A DNA stretch of 42,584 nucleotides from NCBI RefSeq assembly GCF_003946085.1, contig NZ_RHOB01000021.1, positions 1 through 42,584 of the forward strand. Reading direction: 5' to 3'. The notes under the pieces are model-generated. The model ran no database searches. It was not told where the DNA came from and saw only the letters and a program-made list of their open reading frames with translations. Positions 16,498 through 23,940 of the stretch are shown in pieces (position 1 is the stretch's first letter; every line of letters starts with the position of its first letter). Source of the DNA: Levilactobacillus angrenensis. GTDB lineage: Bacteria; Bacillota; Bacilli; Lactobacillales; Lactobacillaceae. The position numbers and the translations under genes are program-made.

Positions 16498-16720
16498 CTG
16501 CCACTGTAGGCTGAGAATGAACCTCGGCCAACACCGTCGACACAGCTGGGGTCATCTTTGACTGCCTCCGGTGAGTTGGCGATTATCGACAACGCTGTGT
16601 TAAGAATCTGTGCTAGATCAGTTGCCACCTGGGGCTAAAACGATTGTTACGAGTACACCCTCCAGTAGCCGGGAGTCCGCCAGTGCGAACTACGAAGCCG
16701 TAAACGACTAATTTTTACAC
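16498..16720 (+). repeat. Dispersed intergenic repeat, copy A1
   Basis: It shares CTGTAGGCTGAG, CAACACCGTCGACACAGCTG, GTTGGCGATTATC, GAGTCCGCCA and CTACGAAGC(C/T)GTAAACGAC with copy A2. The core folds as GGCTGAG...CTCGGCC with an outer CTGT...ACAG. It lacks the 165-bp insertion present in A2. It lies in the 580-bp gap between the LPXTG gene and the DUF2922 gene, with no coding frame. Confidence 0.65.
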
Positions 16721-16760
16721 CATGAGTCTCATCACATGTCTTCAGTTCCAATTATGTAGC

Positions 16761-16797
16761 CAAAAATGGCCGGCCTCCTCGCAGGAAAGCCGGCCAT
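16761..16797 (-). terminator. Terminator of the DUF2922 gene
   Basis: Perfect arms ATGGCCGGC (16766-16774) and GCCGGCCAT (16789-16797). On the minus strand the stem is followed by TTTTT. Confidence 0.8.
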
Positions 16798-16834
16798 CTT
16801 CAGGTTGACAGTTCAGTTCAATTCGTTCGTGACG

Positions 16835-17068
16835 TTACGCGATAGGCGCTGGGTCCCCTACCAAGTTGGTCTTGGTCGTTTCGATGATGTCGGCGCGCAC
16901 TGGGGTGGCGTACAGATCCACGCCGTCCTTGTTGAAGAGCTTGGCTGCGGCGATTTGCTTCATCAGGTTTTCCACTTCGATTGCGGACAAGTCCGTGTTG
17001 ACGTACTTCAAACGCAGGTGCTTGATGCGCAGGTCGGAACCCTTAAAACTCAATTCTAATGCTTTCAT
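16835..17068 (-). CDS. DUF2922 family protein
   Basis: A 77-residue protein, MKALELSFKGSD...FNKDGVDLYATPVRADIIETTK. The pattern (LxLxFxxSDG-like start, central IEVENLMKQIAAAKLF, and DLYATPVRA near the end) fits the DUF2922 family, small proteins of unknown function common in Firmicutes. In lactobacilli these occur next to a DUF1659 protein and a competence-type sigma factor, as here. A GGGAG ribosome site precedes the ATG. It forms a pair with the 65-aa gene 36 bp upstream and ends at a strong terminator. Confidence 0.75.
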   Translation of the reverse strand: MKALELSFKGSDLRIKHLRLKYVNTDLSAIEVENLMKQIAAAKLFNKDGVDLYATPVRADIIETTKTNLVGDPAPIA

Positions 17069-17104
17069 TTAATAACTCCCTTTCGGTTGACTGAGTGACA
17101 GACG

Positions 17105-17302
17105 TTAGGCAACGGCCGTTTGGGTGGCCACGGTCGCGGTGTGAAATGGCAAGCCGGTCAAGCCAGCGAGGTAGCCGCCAAAGGCTTCGATCTGTTTGGC
17201 TTCTGGCGCGGCGACCGCGTTTTGTAAAACGATCTTGACGGGGTGGTCAACGTCATTGCCTAAGATAAAAGTGATGGTGGTCTTCTTCCAGTTGGTTTGC
17301 AT
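17105..17302 (-). CDS. DUF1659-like small protein
   Basis: 65 residues from ATG 17302, preceded by AGAGGAG. An open frame extends further upstream to 17404 but lacks a ribosome site and overlaps the promoter region of this gene. Segments TTITFILGNDVDHPVKIVLQ and EAKQIEAFGGYLAGLTGLP fit DUF1659, a family often paired with DUF2922. The function is unknown. The gene follows the sigma-factor gene after about 100 bp of AT-rich spacer, so it may be read from both the sigma-factor transcript and its own promoter. Confidence 0.65.
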   Translation of the reverse strand: MQTNWKKTTITFILGNDVDHPVKIVLQNAVAAPEAKQIEAFGGYLAGLTGLPFHTATVATQTAVA

Positions 17303-17405
17303 GGTGGTGCTCCTCTCATGTTGCGAAATTTTTATAAGTGGTTGGCCAACCCTTATACTCTTACTAACGAAATCCAAACGGAATTTGTAACCCCCTAAAG
17401 CCAAA

Positions 17406-17969
17406 TTAATTTAAAAAATTTTCTGGCGGGGTCAAATGATTGACCAAACGGCGGATGAGCGTGCGGCGCCATTTGTACACCGTATTGTGGCTCACGCCGT
17501 GTTTGGCGGCGATTTCGTCGGCCGTTAATTGGTCGACCAATGTGCCCACCAAGAAGCGCCACTCACCGGTACTGCCGGAGCCGCCGATGACTTTTAAGAG
17601 ATAGCGGCGAAAATCTTGTTGGCCGATGGCGTCCAAAATATTGTCGTCGCTCGGTAATACGTCTAGCAATTCGGTCTGGTCGCCGTCTTCCTGCCGTTCA
17701 TTTTGCTTGCGGTCCCGGCGCAACCGGTCCAGCAACGCCCAGTAAATCTTGCGTTGGGCGTAGGCTAGAAATTGGTGCGGCTTGGTTTCCGGATTATCCG
17801 GGAAATCAACGTAGACTTCCGGGAACAGTAGCCGCGCTTCTTGGAGATAGTCCTCGTAATCGGGATGCGCCGGGCGAATGTGCAGGCGCTTGAGCGTGGC
17901 GTACAAAATCATCTCGTGGTCGCCAGTATATAGAAATTTATAAGCAGCAGCGTGTGGTGTTGGTTGCAT
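17406..17969 (-). CDS. ComX/SigH-like sigma-70 family RNA polymerase sigma factor
   Basis: 187 residues. An N-terminal sigma-70 region 2 (YEDYLQEARLLFPEVYVDF, then HQFLAYAQRKIYWALLDRLR; about 38-85) is followed by an acidic linker. The C-terminal region 4 helix-turn-helix (LTADEIAAKHGVSHNTVYKW, then RRTLIRRLVNHL; about 148-180) completes it. This is the layout of the small competence-type sigma factors (ComX/SigH) of lactobacilli, which direct polymerase to late-competence genes in relatives; competence itself cannot be inferred here. The start ATG 17969 follows GAGAGGATG. Downstream DUF1659 and DUF2922 genes make the usual cluster. A 16-bp perfect palindrome lies 26 bp upstream of the start. 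Confidence 0.82.
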   Translation of the reverse strand: MQPTPHAAAYKFLYTGDHEMILYATLKRLHIRPAHPDYEDYLQEARLLFPEVYVDFPDNPETKPHQFLAYAQRKIYWALLDRLRRDRKQNERQEDGDQTELLDVLPSDDNILDAIGQQDFRRYLLKVIGGSGSTGEWRFLVGTLVDQLTADEIAAKHGVSHNTVYKWRRTLIRRLVNHLTPPENFLN

Positions 17970-17995
17970 CGTGAATCATCCTCTCAATTCTGATG

Positions 17996-18011
17996 ATCCA
18001 TGGCCATGGAT
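17996..18011. promoter_or_regulatory. 16-bp perfect palindrome upstream of the sigma factor gene
   Basis: ATCCATGGCCATGGAT is a perfect palindrome in the untranslated region or promoter of the sigma-factor gene. It could be an operator for a dimeric regulator. No other copy was noticed in the window. Confidence 0.35.
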
Positions 18012-18407
18012 TACCCCTACTTTATCGGACGTTGATGTGCCTGGCTACCCGGGAAAATTTCCGTAAAACCCTGGTATTTTTAACGATTATGGCGGTACTT
18101 TTGGCCCACAACTTTACGCCAAGGCGGTCCGCCGCGGTTTAGTCAAAATGACGAAATTTGAGGATTAGGCGGGTATTTTTTCTTGGCGGCTGAATTTTCT
18201 TTTTAAGTCGCCTTGATTATCGCGGGGGGCTTCTCCTTTGAAAAAAACGGCCACGTCCAGCCAAACAATCTAAAATCTCAGCGTCAACCACCTAAATCAG
18301 CCGATTTATACAACTTTTTGCCGCTTTTTTGTTCGGAGACTGAAAATTTGTGGTATAAATAATTATGTAACCAGTTTCAAATATTTAATTTGAGGGGACT
18401 TTGAGTC
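18012..18407. other. Gene-free spacer between divergent genes
   Basis: About 400 bases between the sigma factor (minus) and the secreted protein (plus). The distal end carries the promoter of the secreted protein, TATAAA near 18353 with TTGTTC upstream (spacing 19), and a GAGGGGAC ribosome site. I see no coding frame or large inverted repeat in the rest. Confidence 0.4.
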
Positions 18408-19514
18408 ATGAGAAAAGCAGTTTTATTAACGGCCGCGGCCACTGCTGCCCTACTCTTTGGTGGGACGACGACACTGGCACACGCCAAGACTTATACGCAA
18501 CACGGCAACGCGTTGGCAAATTACAATGTCAACAAGTATAAAACCGTGAAAAACAAGAATATGTTCGTCAAGCGCTACACGTTTAAGCAGAGCTACTCGA
18601 ACATCTTCCAGACCAGCCCAACTAGCATTTCCAGCACCAAGGGCAAGAAGGTCACGTTCAAGTCTAACGTTTTCCTGCCAGTGACGTACAGCCGTTCCGC
18701 TGACTGGGGCAATCCCCAAAGTGAAGTGCTGTCCAAGGACGGCAACACCTTATACGAACTGATCACTACCAGTTCTCAAAGCACGGAAGGCTGGATCGTC
18801 CGTTACAACTTGGGCGCACTCCGGAGTAAATTTGGCATCAGCACGTCACACATGGACGCCCTGCGTCGGGCCACTTACGACCACTCCGTCAACCAAATGA
18901 CTAGCACTGACAAGGCCATCATGAAGTACATCAAGATTGGGCCAAAGTTCAACACTGGTCACGGCCAATCACTGGCAATGAACCCTAAGAACGGCCAACT
19001 CTGGTTCATTGGCGCGCCCGTTAAGATTCACTCCAACGTGCAACAAGTCTCAACCAAGACGTTGAAGCCAACCAAGAAGATCAAGTTCATGTTGAAGAAC
19101 ACCGTTACCATGGGCTCCAACCTGACGTTTGATAAGAAGGGTAATGCCTACTTCTTCACTTACTCCAACGGTGGCTGGGCGCCTAAGGGTGCGGTCAAGA
19201 TTTACAAGGGGAAGATCAACAAGAAGTCTGTGAAATTCCACTTGGTCATGCAAGGGCTTCGTTACCGGCCAGGTACTAAGCCACAGTCTATCGCGTACAA
19301 CGTTAAACGTAACCGGTTGTACTTCGTCTCCGACAGTAGCATTTCATCCGTGCCTGTTTCCAAGCTGGGCCATTTGAAGGCTAAGCAGGTCGAAGCTACC
19401 AACTTGAGCGGCAAGCGTGAGTTTGAAGGTATCCAGTTCACCAAGAACGGTGCGGGCTACCTGATGACGAACAAGGGTGCCGAGTTGATGAAGACCACTA
19501 ATAATAAATTTTAG
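18408..19514 (+). CDS. Secreted protein of unknown function, possibly a beta-propeller
   Basis: 368 residues with a Sec signal peptide (MRKAVLLTAAATAALLFGG, cleavage AHA|KTYTQH, about residue 27). The mature part is basic and Tyr/Asn/Lys-rich. It has repeated beta-strand-like segments such as LSKDGNTLYELI, MNPKNGQLWFIG, FDKKGNAYFFTY and AYNVKRNRLYFVSD, spaced 60-70 residues apart. These resemble blades of a propeller (the pattern hydrophobic-G-N-L/AYxx). There is no sortase or lipobox signal and no wall-binding repeat, so it is probably released or held by charge. No enzyme motif is evident. It is monocistronic. Confidence 0.72.
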   Translation: MRKAVLLTAAATAALLFGGTTTLAHAKTYTQHGNALANYNVNKYKTVKNKNMFVKRYTFKQSYSNIFQTSPTSISSTKGKKVTFKSNVFLPVTYSRSADWGNPQSEVLSKDGNTLYELITTSSQSTEGWIVRYNLGALRSKFGISTSHMDALRRATYDHSVNQMTSTDKAIMKYIKIGPKFNTGHGQSLAMNPKNGQLWFIGAPVKIHSNVQQVSTKTLKPTKKIKFMLKNTVTMGSNLTFDKKGNAYFFTYSNGGWAPKGAVKIYKGKINKKSVKFHLVMQGLRYRPGTKPQSIAYNVKRNRLYFVSDSSISSVPVSKLGHLKAKQVEATNLSGKREFEGIQFTKNGAGYLMTNKGAELMKTTNNKF

Positions 19515-19529
19515 CTTATAATCAAATTG

Positions 19530-19568
19530 GGTAGTCGCCGCGAGTGGTCCGCGGTGGCTACCTTTTTT
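19530..19568 (+). terminator. Intrinsic terminator
   Basis: GGTAGTCGCCGCG pairs with CGCGGTGGCTACC (13-bp arms), followed by TTTTTT, 15 bp past the preceding stop. Confidence 0.9.
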
Positions 19569-19618
19569 GGGTTCTCCGATTCTATGTTGGTTACATGGTA
19601 TGTGCTGGCCGCTTTACC

Positions 19619-19785
19619 GTTCGCTAGAGATGAGTTGGAGCGCTGAGGGCGCCGGCCCAAGCCAAAGAGCAGTCTTGGCCCTCACCTCGGAGCCGATGAC
19701 CCGTGTCTCCAAGGTGCCAGTTCCCTAAGTGCCGTAAACCGCGCCGCTAAGGGAACTCCCACAGCTGAACTCATCTCTAGCGAAC
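19619..19785. mobile_element. MITE-like element with 18-bp perfect terminal inverted repeats
   Basis: GTTCGCTAGAGATGAGTT (19619-19636) recurs as its exact reverse complement at 19768-19785, enclosing 131 non-coding bases. An inner imperfect hairpin (AGTTCCCTAAG...CTAAGGGAACT) lies near the right end. Nothing inside encodes protein. The bases flanking the ends show no obvious target duplication. Confidence 0.55.
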
Positions 19786-19974
19786 TCTCGGCTACGGTGA
19801 CGGTTGTATTCACCGGTAACCCCCTAACGTAGATGTGACTTCCAGGTAGTTGCTGTGAACCACTACCCCAGTAACGGTAATCTCTGCTAGCTAACCGCCT
19901 TTCGCCCCCCTCTCAGCAAAGCAGTTAATTTCACAATCTCTACCGAACCAGTAAACAAACGACCGCCGCAATGT

Positions 19975-20132
19975 TATACTGGCCCCGAGGTGGGCTTCAA
20001 CCCATCTGTGAAACACACCATAACTCAATCTCCAACAAAGGGAACACTGATGTCGCGGTCGGCATTGATGGTCCCTTTGCTAAACCAAAAATGCGCACCG
20101 ACCCTCGCTGTGGTCAGTGCGCATTTTTGGTT
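19975..20132 (+). ncRNA. Candidate small RNA with terminator
   Basis: -35 TAAACA (19952-19957), 17 bp, -10 TATACT (19975-19980), then about 145 nt with three hairpins: GGTGGG/CCCATC; CAAAGGGA (20036-20043) with TCCCTTTG (20072-20079); and a 16-bp perfect terminator stem AACCAAAAATGCGCAC with GTGCGCATTTTTGGTT (20083-20132). The terminator also serves the convergent gene ending at 20114, which weakens it as proof of a separate RNA. Confidence 0.4.
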
Positions 20133-20506
20133 GGAACAACGCATCGAATTGTCGCTAACGCTACCGATTGGCATTTACCGGTAGGCAGCTGACAAATGAT
20201 TTGATCGTCAAACACCCCGGCAATCACACCATCTAAGCACTGAATGGTCTGGTTGTCATCCATCACGTTTAACTGCAGGTGGACCGGCTGTTGACTGCGC
20301 CAGGCTGCGGCGAGGCGCTCACTGACGACCGCCGCAGTTTGTTCAGGCAAGGGCTGTTCCACCCGCTCGGCCGCATGCATTTTGGCTAAAGCGCTGGTGT
20401 GGTCGGACAAGTAGAAGCCGCCCCACTTCAACATTCCCCGGTCGTGATAATCGCGGGTAAAGAAGTTCTGGGCGAGGTCGTCGTTATCCGTTTGATGCAA
20501 GATCAT
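20114..20506 (-). CDS. YolD-like protein
   Basis: 130 residues. RDYHDRGMLKWGGFYLSDHT (18-37) is the signature RGxxKWxxFxLSEHT of YolD-like proteins, which accompany Y-family polymerases in Firmicutes. The C-terminal half is beta-rich. It is the third gene of an SOS-type operon, 13 bp after the preceding gene. Its last codons form one arm of the terminator hairpin at 20083-20132. The role is probably accessory to translesion synthesis or its regulation. Confidence 0.75.
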   Translation of the reverse strand: MILHQTDNDDLAQNFFTRDYHDRGMLKWGGFYLSDHTSALAKMHAAERVEQPLPEQTAAVVSERLAAAWRSQQPVHLQLNVMDDNQTIQCLDGVIAGVFDDQIICQLPTGKCQSVALATIRCVVPTKNAH

Positions 20507-20519
20507 GACGCTTCACTTC

Positions 20520-20828
20520 CTAACGAATCCAGCGCTGGCTCACGGGCCAGCGAACGTGACCGAAGTCAACGAAATTCAACGTAAGGGCCGTGCCTTGACG
20601 CACCTGGTTGATGACCCGTTCCAGGACGGCGAGATCGGTGGTCCGCACGGAATGCAGGGGAATCGACCGCTCGCGGTGGTTCTGCCGCTGGATGTCCAAG
20701 AAGAAATTGAACACGTGACCGTACTGGTTATTGACCACGTCCAAGCGATAGCGGCAGTGCCACTGGGCCGTGAAGAGCGGAACCAACCGACTTAAAATCA
20801 GGTCTGCTTCCTTGGTCTCATCAATCAA
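20520..20828 (-). CDS. Hypothetical protein in the Y-family polymerase operon
   Basis: About 102 residues (MLIDETKEADLILSRLVPLF). I do not recognise a domain; it is basic, with strand-rich segments such as YRLDVVNNQYGHVFNFFLDI. The TTG at 20828 is favoured because GGGGGG lies 6 bases upstream; the ATG at 20843 sits within that ribosome site. It overlaps the polymerase stop codon by 8 bases, so translation is coupled. Its constant place between the polymerase and the YolD-like gene implies a shared DNA-damage role, but that is context only. Confidence 0.65.
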   Translation of the reverse strand: MIDETKEADLILSRLVPLFTAQWHCRYRLDVVNNQYGHVFNFFLDIQRQNHRERSIPLHSVRTTDLAVLERVINQVRQGTALTLNFVDFGHVRWPVSQRWIR

Positions 20829-22119
20829 AACTATTCCCCCCATTGTGGCCGCCCACTAAGGCCGCCCGGCGCAACATGGTGCCGCCCTTGAGCAGACTGC
20901 TAGCAGGAATCACCGCGGTCTTACCAAAACGGTCCCGCAAATCGTCGATGACCCGGTCAAATTTATCGTCTTTGATCTGGCGTTGCGGGTCCTGAAACAA
21001 ATCTAGTTGTAAACGCCCGCTGGGACTCAATCGCGAGAGGCCCACCCCTAAGTTGCGGACCGGCTGGCCGTCCCAATTTTCCCGAAACAACGTCACCAAT
21101 TCCCGGATAATCGTCTGGGCGTTGTCGGTCGGGTCGATGCGGCGGCTGTGGTGTAAGCCACTGCGGCCATCGTCGGCTTGGCCATCCCAAGCAAAGCCGA
21201 CGTACAGGCTGATACAACTGGTCTGTTGCTGATGATGCCGCATGCGCGCCGTCGTCTGGAGGCCGATTTCTCGCAAGACCAGCTCGATTTCACTTTGCAC
21301 GCGGTAGTCGCGCGGCAGGACCTGCGAGTTACTCCAGCTCTTCTCCTTGGGCGGGCGAACCTGCGTGAAATGACTGCGGTCGATGCCCCAGGCCAAGGCA
21401 AAAAGTTGTGCGCCAATCAGCCCCATCGTTTGCTGGAGTTCGTATGGGTTCACGTGGGCCAACTCGCCCATGCTGTGAATGCCCAGACGCTGGAGGTGCG
21501 CGGCAGTGCGACGGCCAATGCTCCACACCTTGGTCAACTCGGTGATAGGCCAAATGTGGCGGGGAAAGCTCTCATAGGTCAAGCGACCAATTAGCTCGTG
21601 ATCGTGTTTAGCCTGCAGGTCCAAAGCTAACTTGGCTTGCACCGGATTTTCCCCGATGCCCACGGTCGTGTACAACCCTAATTCGTGGCGAATTCGTAAC
21701 TGAATCTTACGGGCGACCTCCTCTGGCGTGCGGCCAAATAACCGCCACGACTTGGTCATATCCAAAATGGATTCGTCGATGGAATACGGAAACAAGTCCG
21801 CGTCCGCCACGTACTCCCGGAAAATCTTATTGATGGCTAGGTTCTTTTGAATGTATAGGTTCATCCGTGGCGGAACGACGATGATACGGGGGTCGTGCGG
21901 CACTTCGTATTGACGCGACACGTTGCTGATACCAAAGAGTTTCTTAGCCATCGGCGACGTAGCCAGCACCAGGCCCGAACCCGTGTTGTCGGCCTCTGAC
22001 ATCACGACAATGATGGATTCCAGTGGATTCAGTCCCCGCTCAACGCTCTCGACGCTGGCATAAAAGGACTTGTTATCAATCATAAAGAACAGCCCGTGCG
22101 GCTCGTGTGTGTAGTCCAT
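20821..22119 (-). CDS. Y-family DNA polymerase (UmuC/ImpB-MucB-SamB type)
   Basis: 432 residues. The catalytic palm is visible: FFMIDNKSFYASVE (12-25, first metal-binding Asp) and LFPYSIDESILDMT (about 108-121, the SIDE motif with Asp and Glu). A helix-hairpin-helix thumb (KVWSIGRRTAAHLQRLGIHS, about 192-211) and a little-finger region follow. Such polymerases copy damaged templates with low fidelity. A LexA/DinR box 33 bp upstream of the start shows SOS control. It is the first gene of a three-gene operon with overlapping or tightly spaced partners. Confidence 0.92.
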   Translation of the reverse strand: MDYTHEPHGLFFMIDNKSFYASVESVERGLNPLESIIVVMSEADNTGSGLVLATSPMAKKLFGISNVSRQYEVPHDPRIIVVPPRMNLYIQKNLAINKIFREYVADADLFPYSIDESILDMTKSWRLFGRTPEEVARKIQLRIRHELGLYTTVGIGENPVQAKLALDLQAKHDHELIGRLTYESFPRHIWPITELTKVWSIGRRTAAHLQRLGIHSMGELAHVNPYELQQTMGLIGAQLFALAWGIDRSHFTQVRPPKEKSWSNSQVLPRDYRVQSEIELVLREIGLQTTARMRHHQQQTSCISLYVGFAWDGQADDGRSGLHHSRRIDPTDNAQTIIRELVTLFRENWDGQPVRNLGVGLSRLSPSGRLQLDLFQDPQRQIKDDKFDRVIDDLRDRFGKTAVIPASSLLKGGTMLRRAALVGGHNGGNSFD

Positions 22120-22151
22120 GACGCGTTCCCCCTCTCGTTGTTCTCATTATA

Positions 22152-22165
22152 CGAACACTTGTTCT
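22152..22165 (-). promoter_or_regulatory. LexA (DinR) SOS box
   Basis: CGAACACTTGTTCT matches the Gram-positive consensus CGAACnnnnGTTCG at 9 of the 10 fixed positions, with symmetric GAAC/GTTC arms. It lies directly upstream of the Y-family polymerase gene. Confidence 0.85.
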
Positions 22166-22395
22166 GATTTGCAAGGGGAACAGGCAAATTAATTCGTCGT
22201 TTTTTAAGCCGACTGGCAATCGAGTTTTTTATTTATCTCCTGATTAGCGGTCGTGAACATCGACCAATTTACGACAAAAAATCCGCACCCACTAAACTAA
22301 CTTAGCCACTAGTTTAGTTGACCTGTTTAGATAGTTGGCTAACTAACGGATTGTGGAATCACCTTATTTTGGTAGCTTTTATTTGGTAGTCGTGT

Positions 22396-22498
22396 TAGAA
22401 TGTATTTGTGAAGTTAGCCCTAGTCAACTAGCTTCCTCAACTTTTAAGCAGGTTCTAGTTTGCCGCACTTAAACACGGTGAAACCGGACCTGTTTTTT
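22396..22498 (+). ncRNA. Candidate small RNA or orphan leader with terminator
   Basis: An extended -10 (TG-T-TAGAAT, ending 22401) is followed by a stem CAGGT...GTTT.CCG / CGG..AAAC...ACCTG (22449-22492) and T6 (22493-22498). No gene starts downstream in this orientation, so it is either a stand-alone RNA or a relic of an attenuated leader. Confidence 0.35.
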
Positions 22499-22596
22499 GT
22501 TATTTCAGGTGTCAAAACTGACTGTTACAGGTTTCTCGGAGTGGCTAATTGTATGCGCTTACCGCTTCAGAAAGTTTACAGGTATCCACAAAAAAT

Positions 22597-22645
22597 ACGC
22601 CTCCCATTCGCTGAATCACGAGTGAGAAGCGTGTTTATTTTTATT
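22597..22645. terminator. Hairpin with flanking A/T tracts
   Basis: ACGCCTCCCATTCG (22597-22610) pairs imperfectly with CGAGTGAGAAGCGT (22619-22632). An A-run precedes it and a T-rich tract follows, so it can act in both directions. It sits at the edge of repeat A2. Confidence 0.55.
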
Positions 22646-22675
22646 TTCTGAAGGTTGAAAGCTGAATTAATGTCT

Positions 22676-23236
22676 TGACTCCCGGAGCGACAGCGTTTTG
22701 TCCACTAAAACTAGCGAAACCAGAGGCCTGCGTCAGCCAGGGTTCCGCCTGCTCTGGGGAACACCTCCAGCCTGAGGAGCGGTCTTCCGGTTCGCTTGAA
22801 AGCCTGGCAAAGTTCACCAGGCTTTCAAGTCGTCCCACGCTGTAGGCTGAGAAAGAACCTCAGCCAACACCGTCGACACAGCTGGCTCCACCCTGGCTGC
22901 CTCCGGCGAGGTTGGCGATTATCAGCAAGACGGCGTTAGTTAAAGACTAGTTGCTAAATCAACCGCTAACTGGGGCTAAGTCAACCATTACTAGCACACA
23001 CACTTGAAGCCGAGAGTCCGCCAAATATGGGTTCAGCCGTGGGAGTTTACTTAGCGGTACGGTTCTCACCGCTTAGCAAACTGGCGTCTTTGAGACGTGG
23101 GCTTCGGCTCAAAGCGAGGCCGAGACCGCTTTTCAGGCTCGGTCCGGTCCGCCCACCGCGTTCCAACCCATAGTTGGCGGACGGTAGGCGGCCAGCTCAA
23201 ACTACGAAGCTGTAAACGACTATTTTTTACGTCACG
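22676..23236 (+). repeat. Dispersed intergenic repeat, copy A2 (longest, with nested insertion)
   Basis: It contains all parts of the repeat. In order: TTTTGTCCACTAAAACTAG; GCCAGGGTTCCGCCTGCT; ACACCTCCAGCCTGAGGAGC; the strong hairpin CTTGAAAGCCTGGC/ACCAGGCTTTCAAG (22796-22829); and the core GCTGTAGGCTGAG to CGTCGACACAGCTGG. The right part is shared only with A1. A palindromic insert (23016-23182) interrupts it. It fills most of the 1.1-kb gap between the thi operon and the polymerase operon. Confidence 0.7.
23016..23182. mobile_element. Palindromic element nested in repeat A2
   Basis: GTCCGCCAAATATGGGTT at the left and AACCCATAGTTGGCGGAC at the right are inverted copies differing at one base. 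Inside is a second hairpin GTTTACTTAGCGGT/ACCGCTTAGCAAAC. Copy A1 lacks this block and reads straight from GAGTCCGCCA to GAACTACGAAG, so A1 acts as an empty site. Confidence 0.5.
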
Positions 23237-23286
23237 AGCCGCGTAGTGACAGTATGTCTAGCTGATTTTCATCTTTCAATCTTTAG

Positions 23287-23940
23287 TTATTTTGCAAAAG
23301 CGCGCCGCATGGCTTGGGTATCCGCCACCGGATCGGTGCTCTGCGTTAATAGCGTAATCACCGCAACGCCAGCGGCCCCGGTCGCCGCAATGGCTGGCAA
23401 CGAGTCGACCGTGACACCACCGATAGCCACGACTGGCACGTTAGCCTGGTTGACCAGCGCAGCCAGCCCGTCGACGCCCATGGCCGGATCGGCGTCAGCC
23501 TTGGAAACGGTCGGATAGATGGGCCCGCTACCAAGATAATCGATACCGTCAATTTGGTTGGCCGCGGCAACTTGGTCCGCCGTGTTGCACGACAGCCCTA
23601 CGAACATCCGCCGACCATCTACCTTTTGAATGACCTGCTGAATCTTCTGGTCGCTCTGGCCCACGTGGATACCGTCCGCATTGAGCAAAATGGCCAAATC
23701 CACGTCGTCGTCCACGATGAAGGGCACGTTGGCCTCGTGACATTGCACGCGCAAATCGCTACCCAGCGCCAATCGCTGCTCGTCATTTAACGTGCTGGCC
23801 CCCTTATCCCTGAACTGAAACGCCGTGATACCGGCATCCAGCATGGTCGCCAACACCTTACGCAAATCTTGACCGGGAACGTCTTGGCTCCCCGCCACAA
23901 AATAGGCCCGTAACAGGCCTGGTTCAAACGTCACTGACAT
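23287..23940 (-). CDS. thiE: Thiamine phosphate synthase
   Basis: 217 residues, a TIM-barrel enzyme joining HMP-diphosphate and HET-phosphate to thiamine phosphate. Motifs: AFQFRDKG, VPFIVDDDVDLAILLNADGI, HVGQSD, VGLSCNT, DYLGSGPIYPTVSK and VVAIGGV. These cover the pyrophosphate- and thiazole-binding residues. It starts at ATG 23940, overlapping the thiD stop by one base (TAATG), and is the last gene of the thiM-thiD-thiE operon. Length and motifs are complete, so it should be functional. Confidence 0.95.
   Translation of the reverse strand: MSVTFEPGLLRAYFVAGSQDVPGQDLRKVLATMLDAGITAFQFRDKGASTLNDEQRLALGSDLRVQCHEANVPFIVDDDVDLAILLNADGIHVGQSDQKIQQVIQKVDGRRMFVGLSCNTADQVAAANQIDGIDYLGSGPIYPTVSKADADPAMGVDGLAALVNQANVPVVAIGGVTVDSLPAIAATGAAGVAVITLLTQSTDPVADTQAMRRAFAK

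Noticed and set aside
19971-20192. Two overlapping plus-strand frames of 60-70 codons
   Set aside because: They cross two hairpins and the terminator, lack ribosome sites and end within the convergent gene.
22449-22498. Resemblance of AGGTTCTAG to the start of a preQ1-I riboswitch
   Set aside because: The downstream A-rich tail (AAAAAACTA) and the CC-containing loop partner of the preQ1-I pseudoknot are missing, and no queuosine gene follows.
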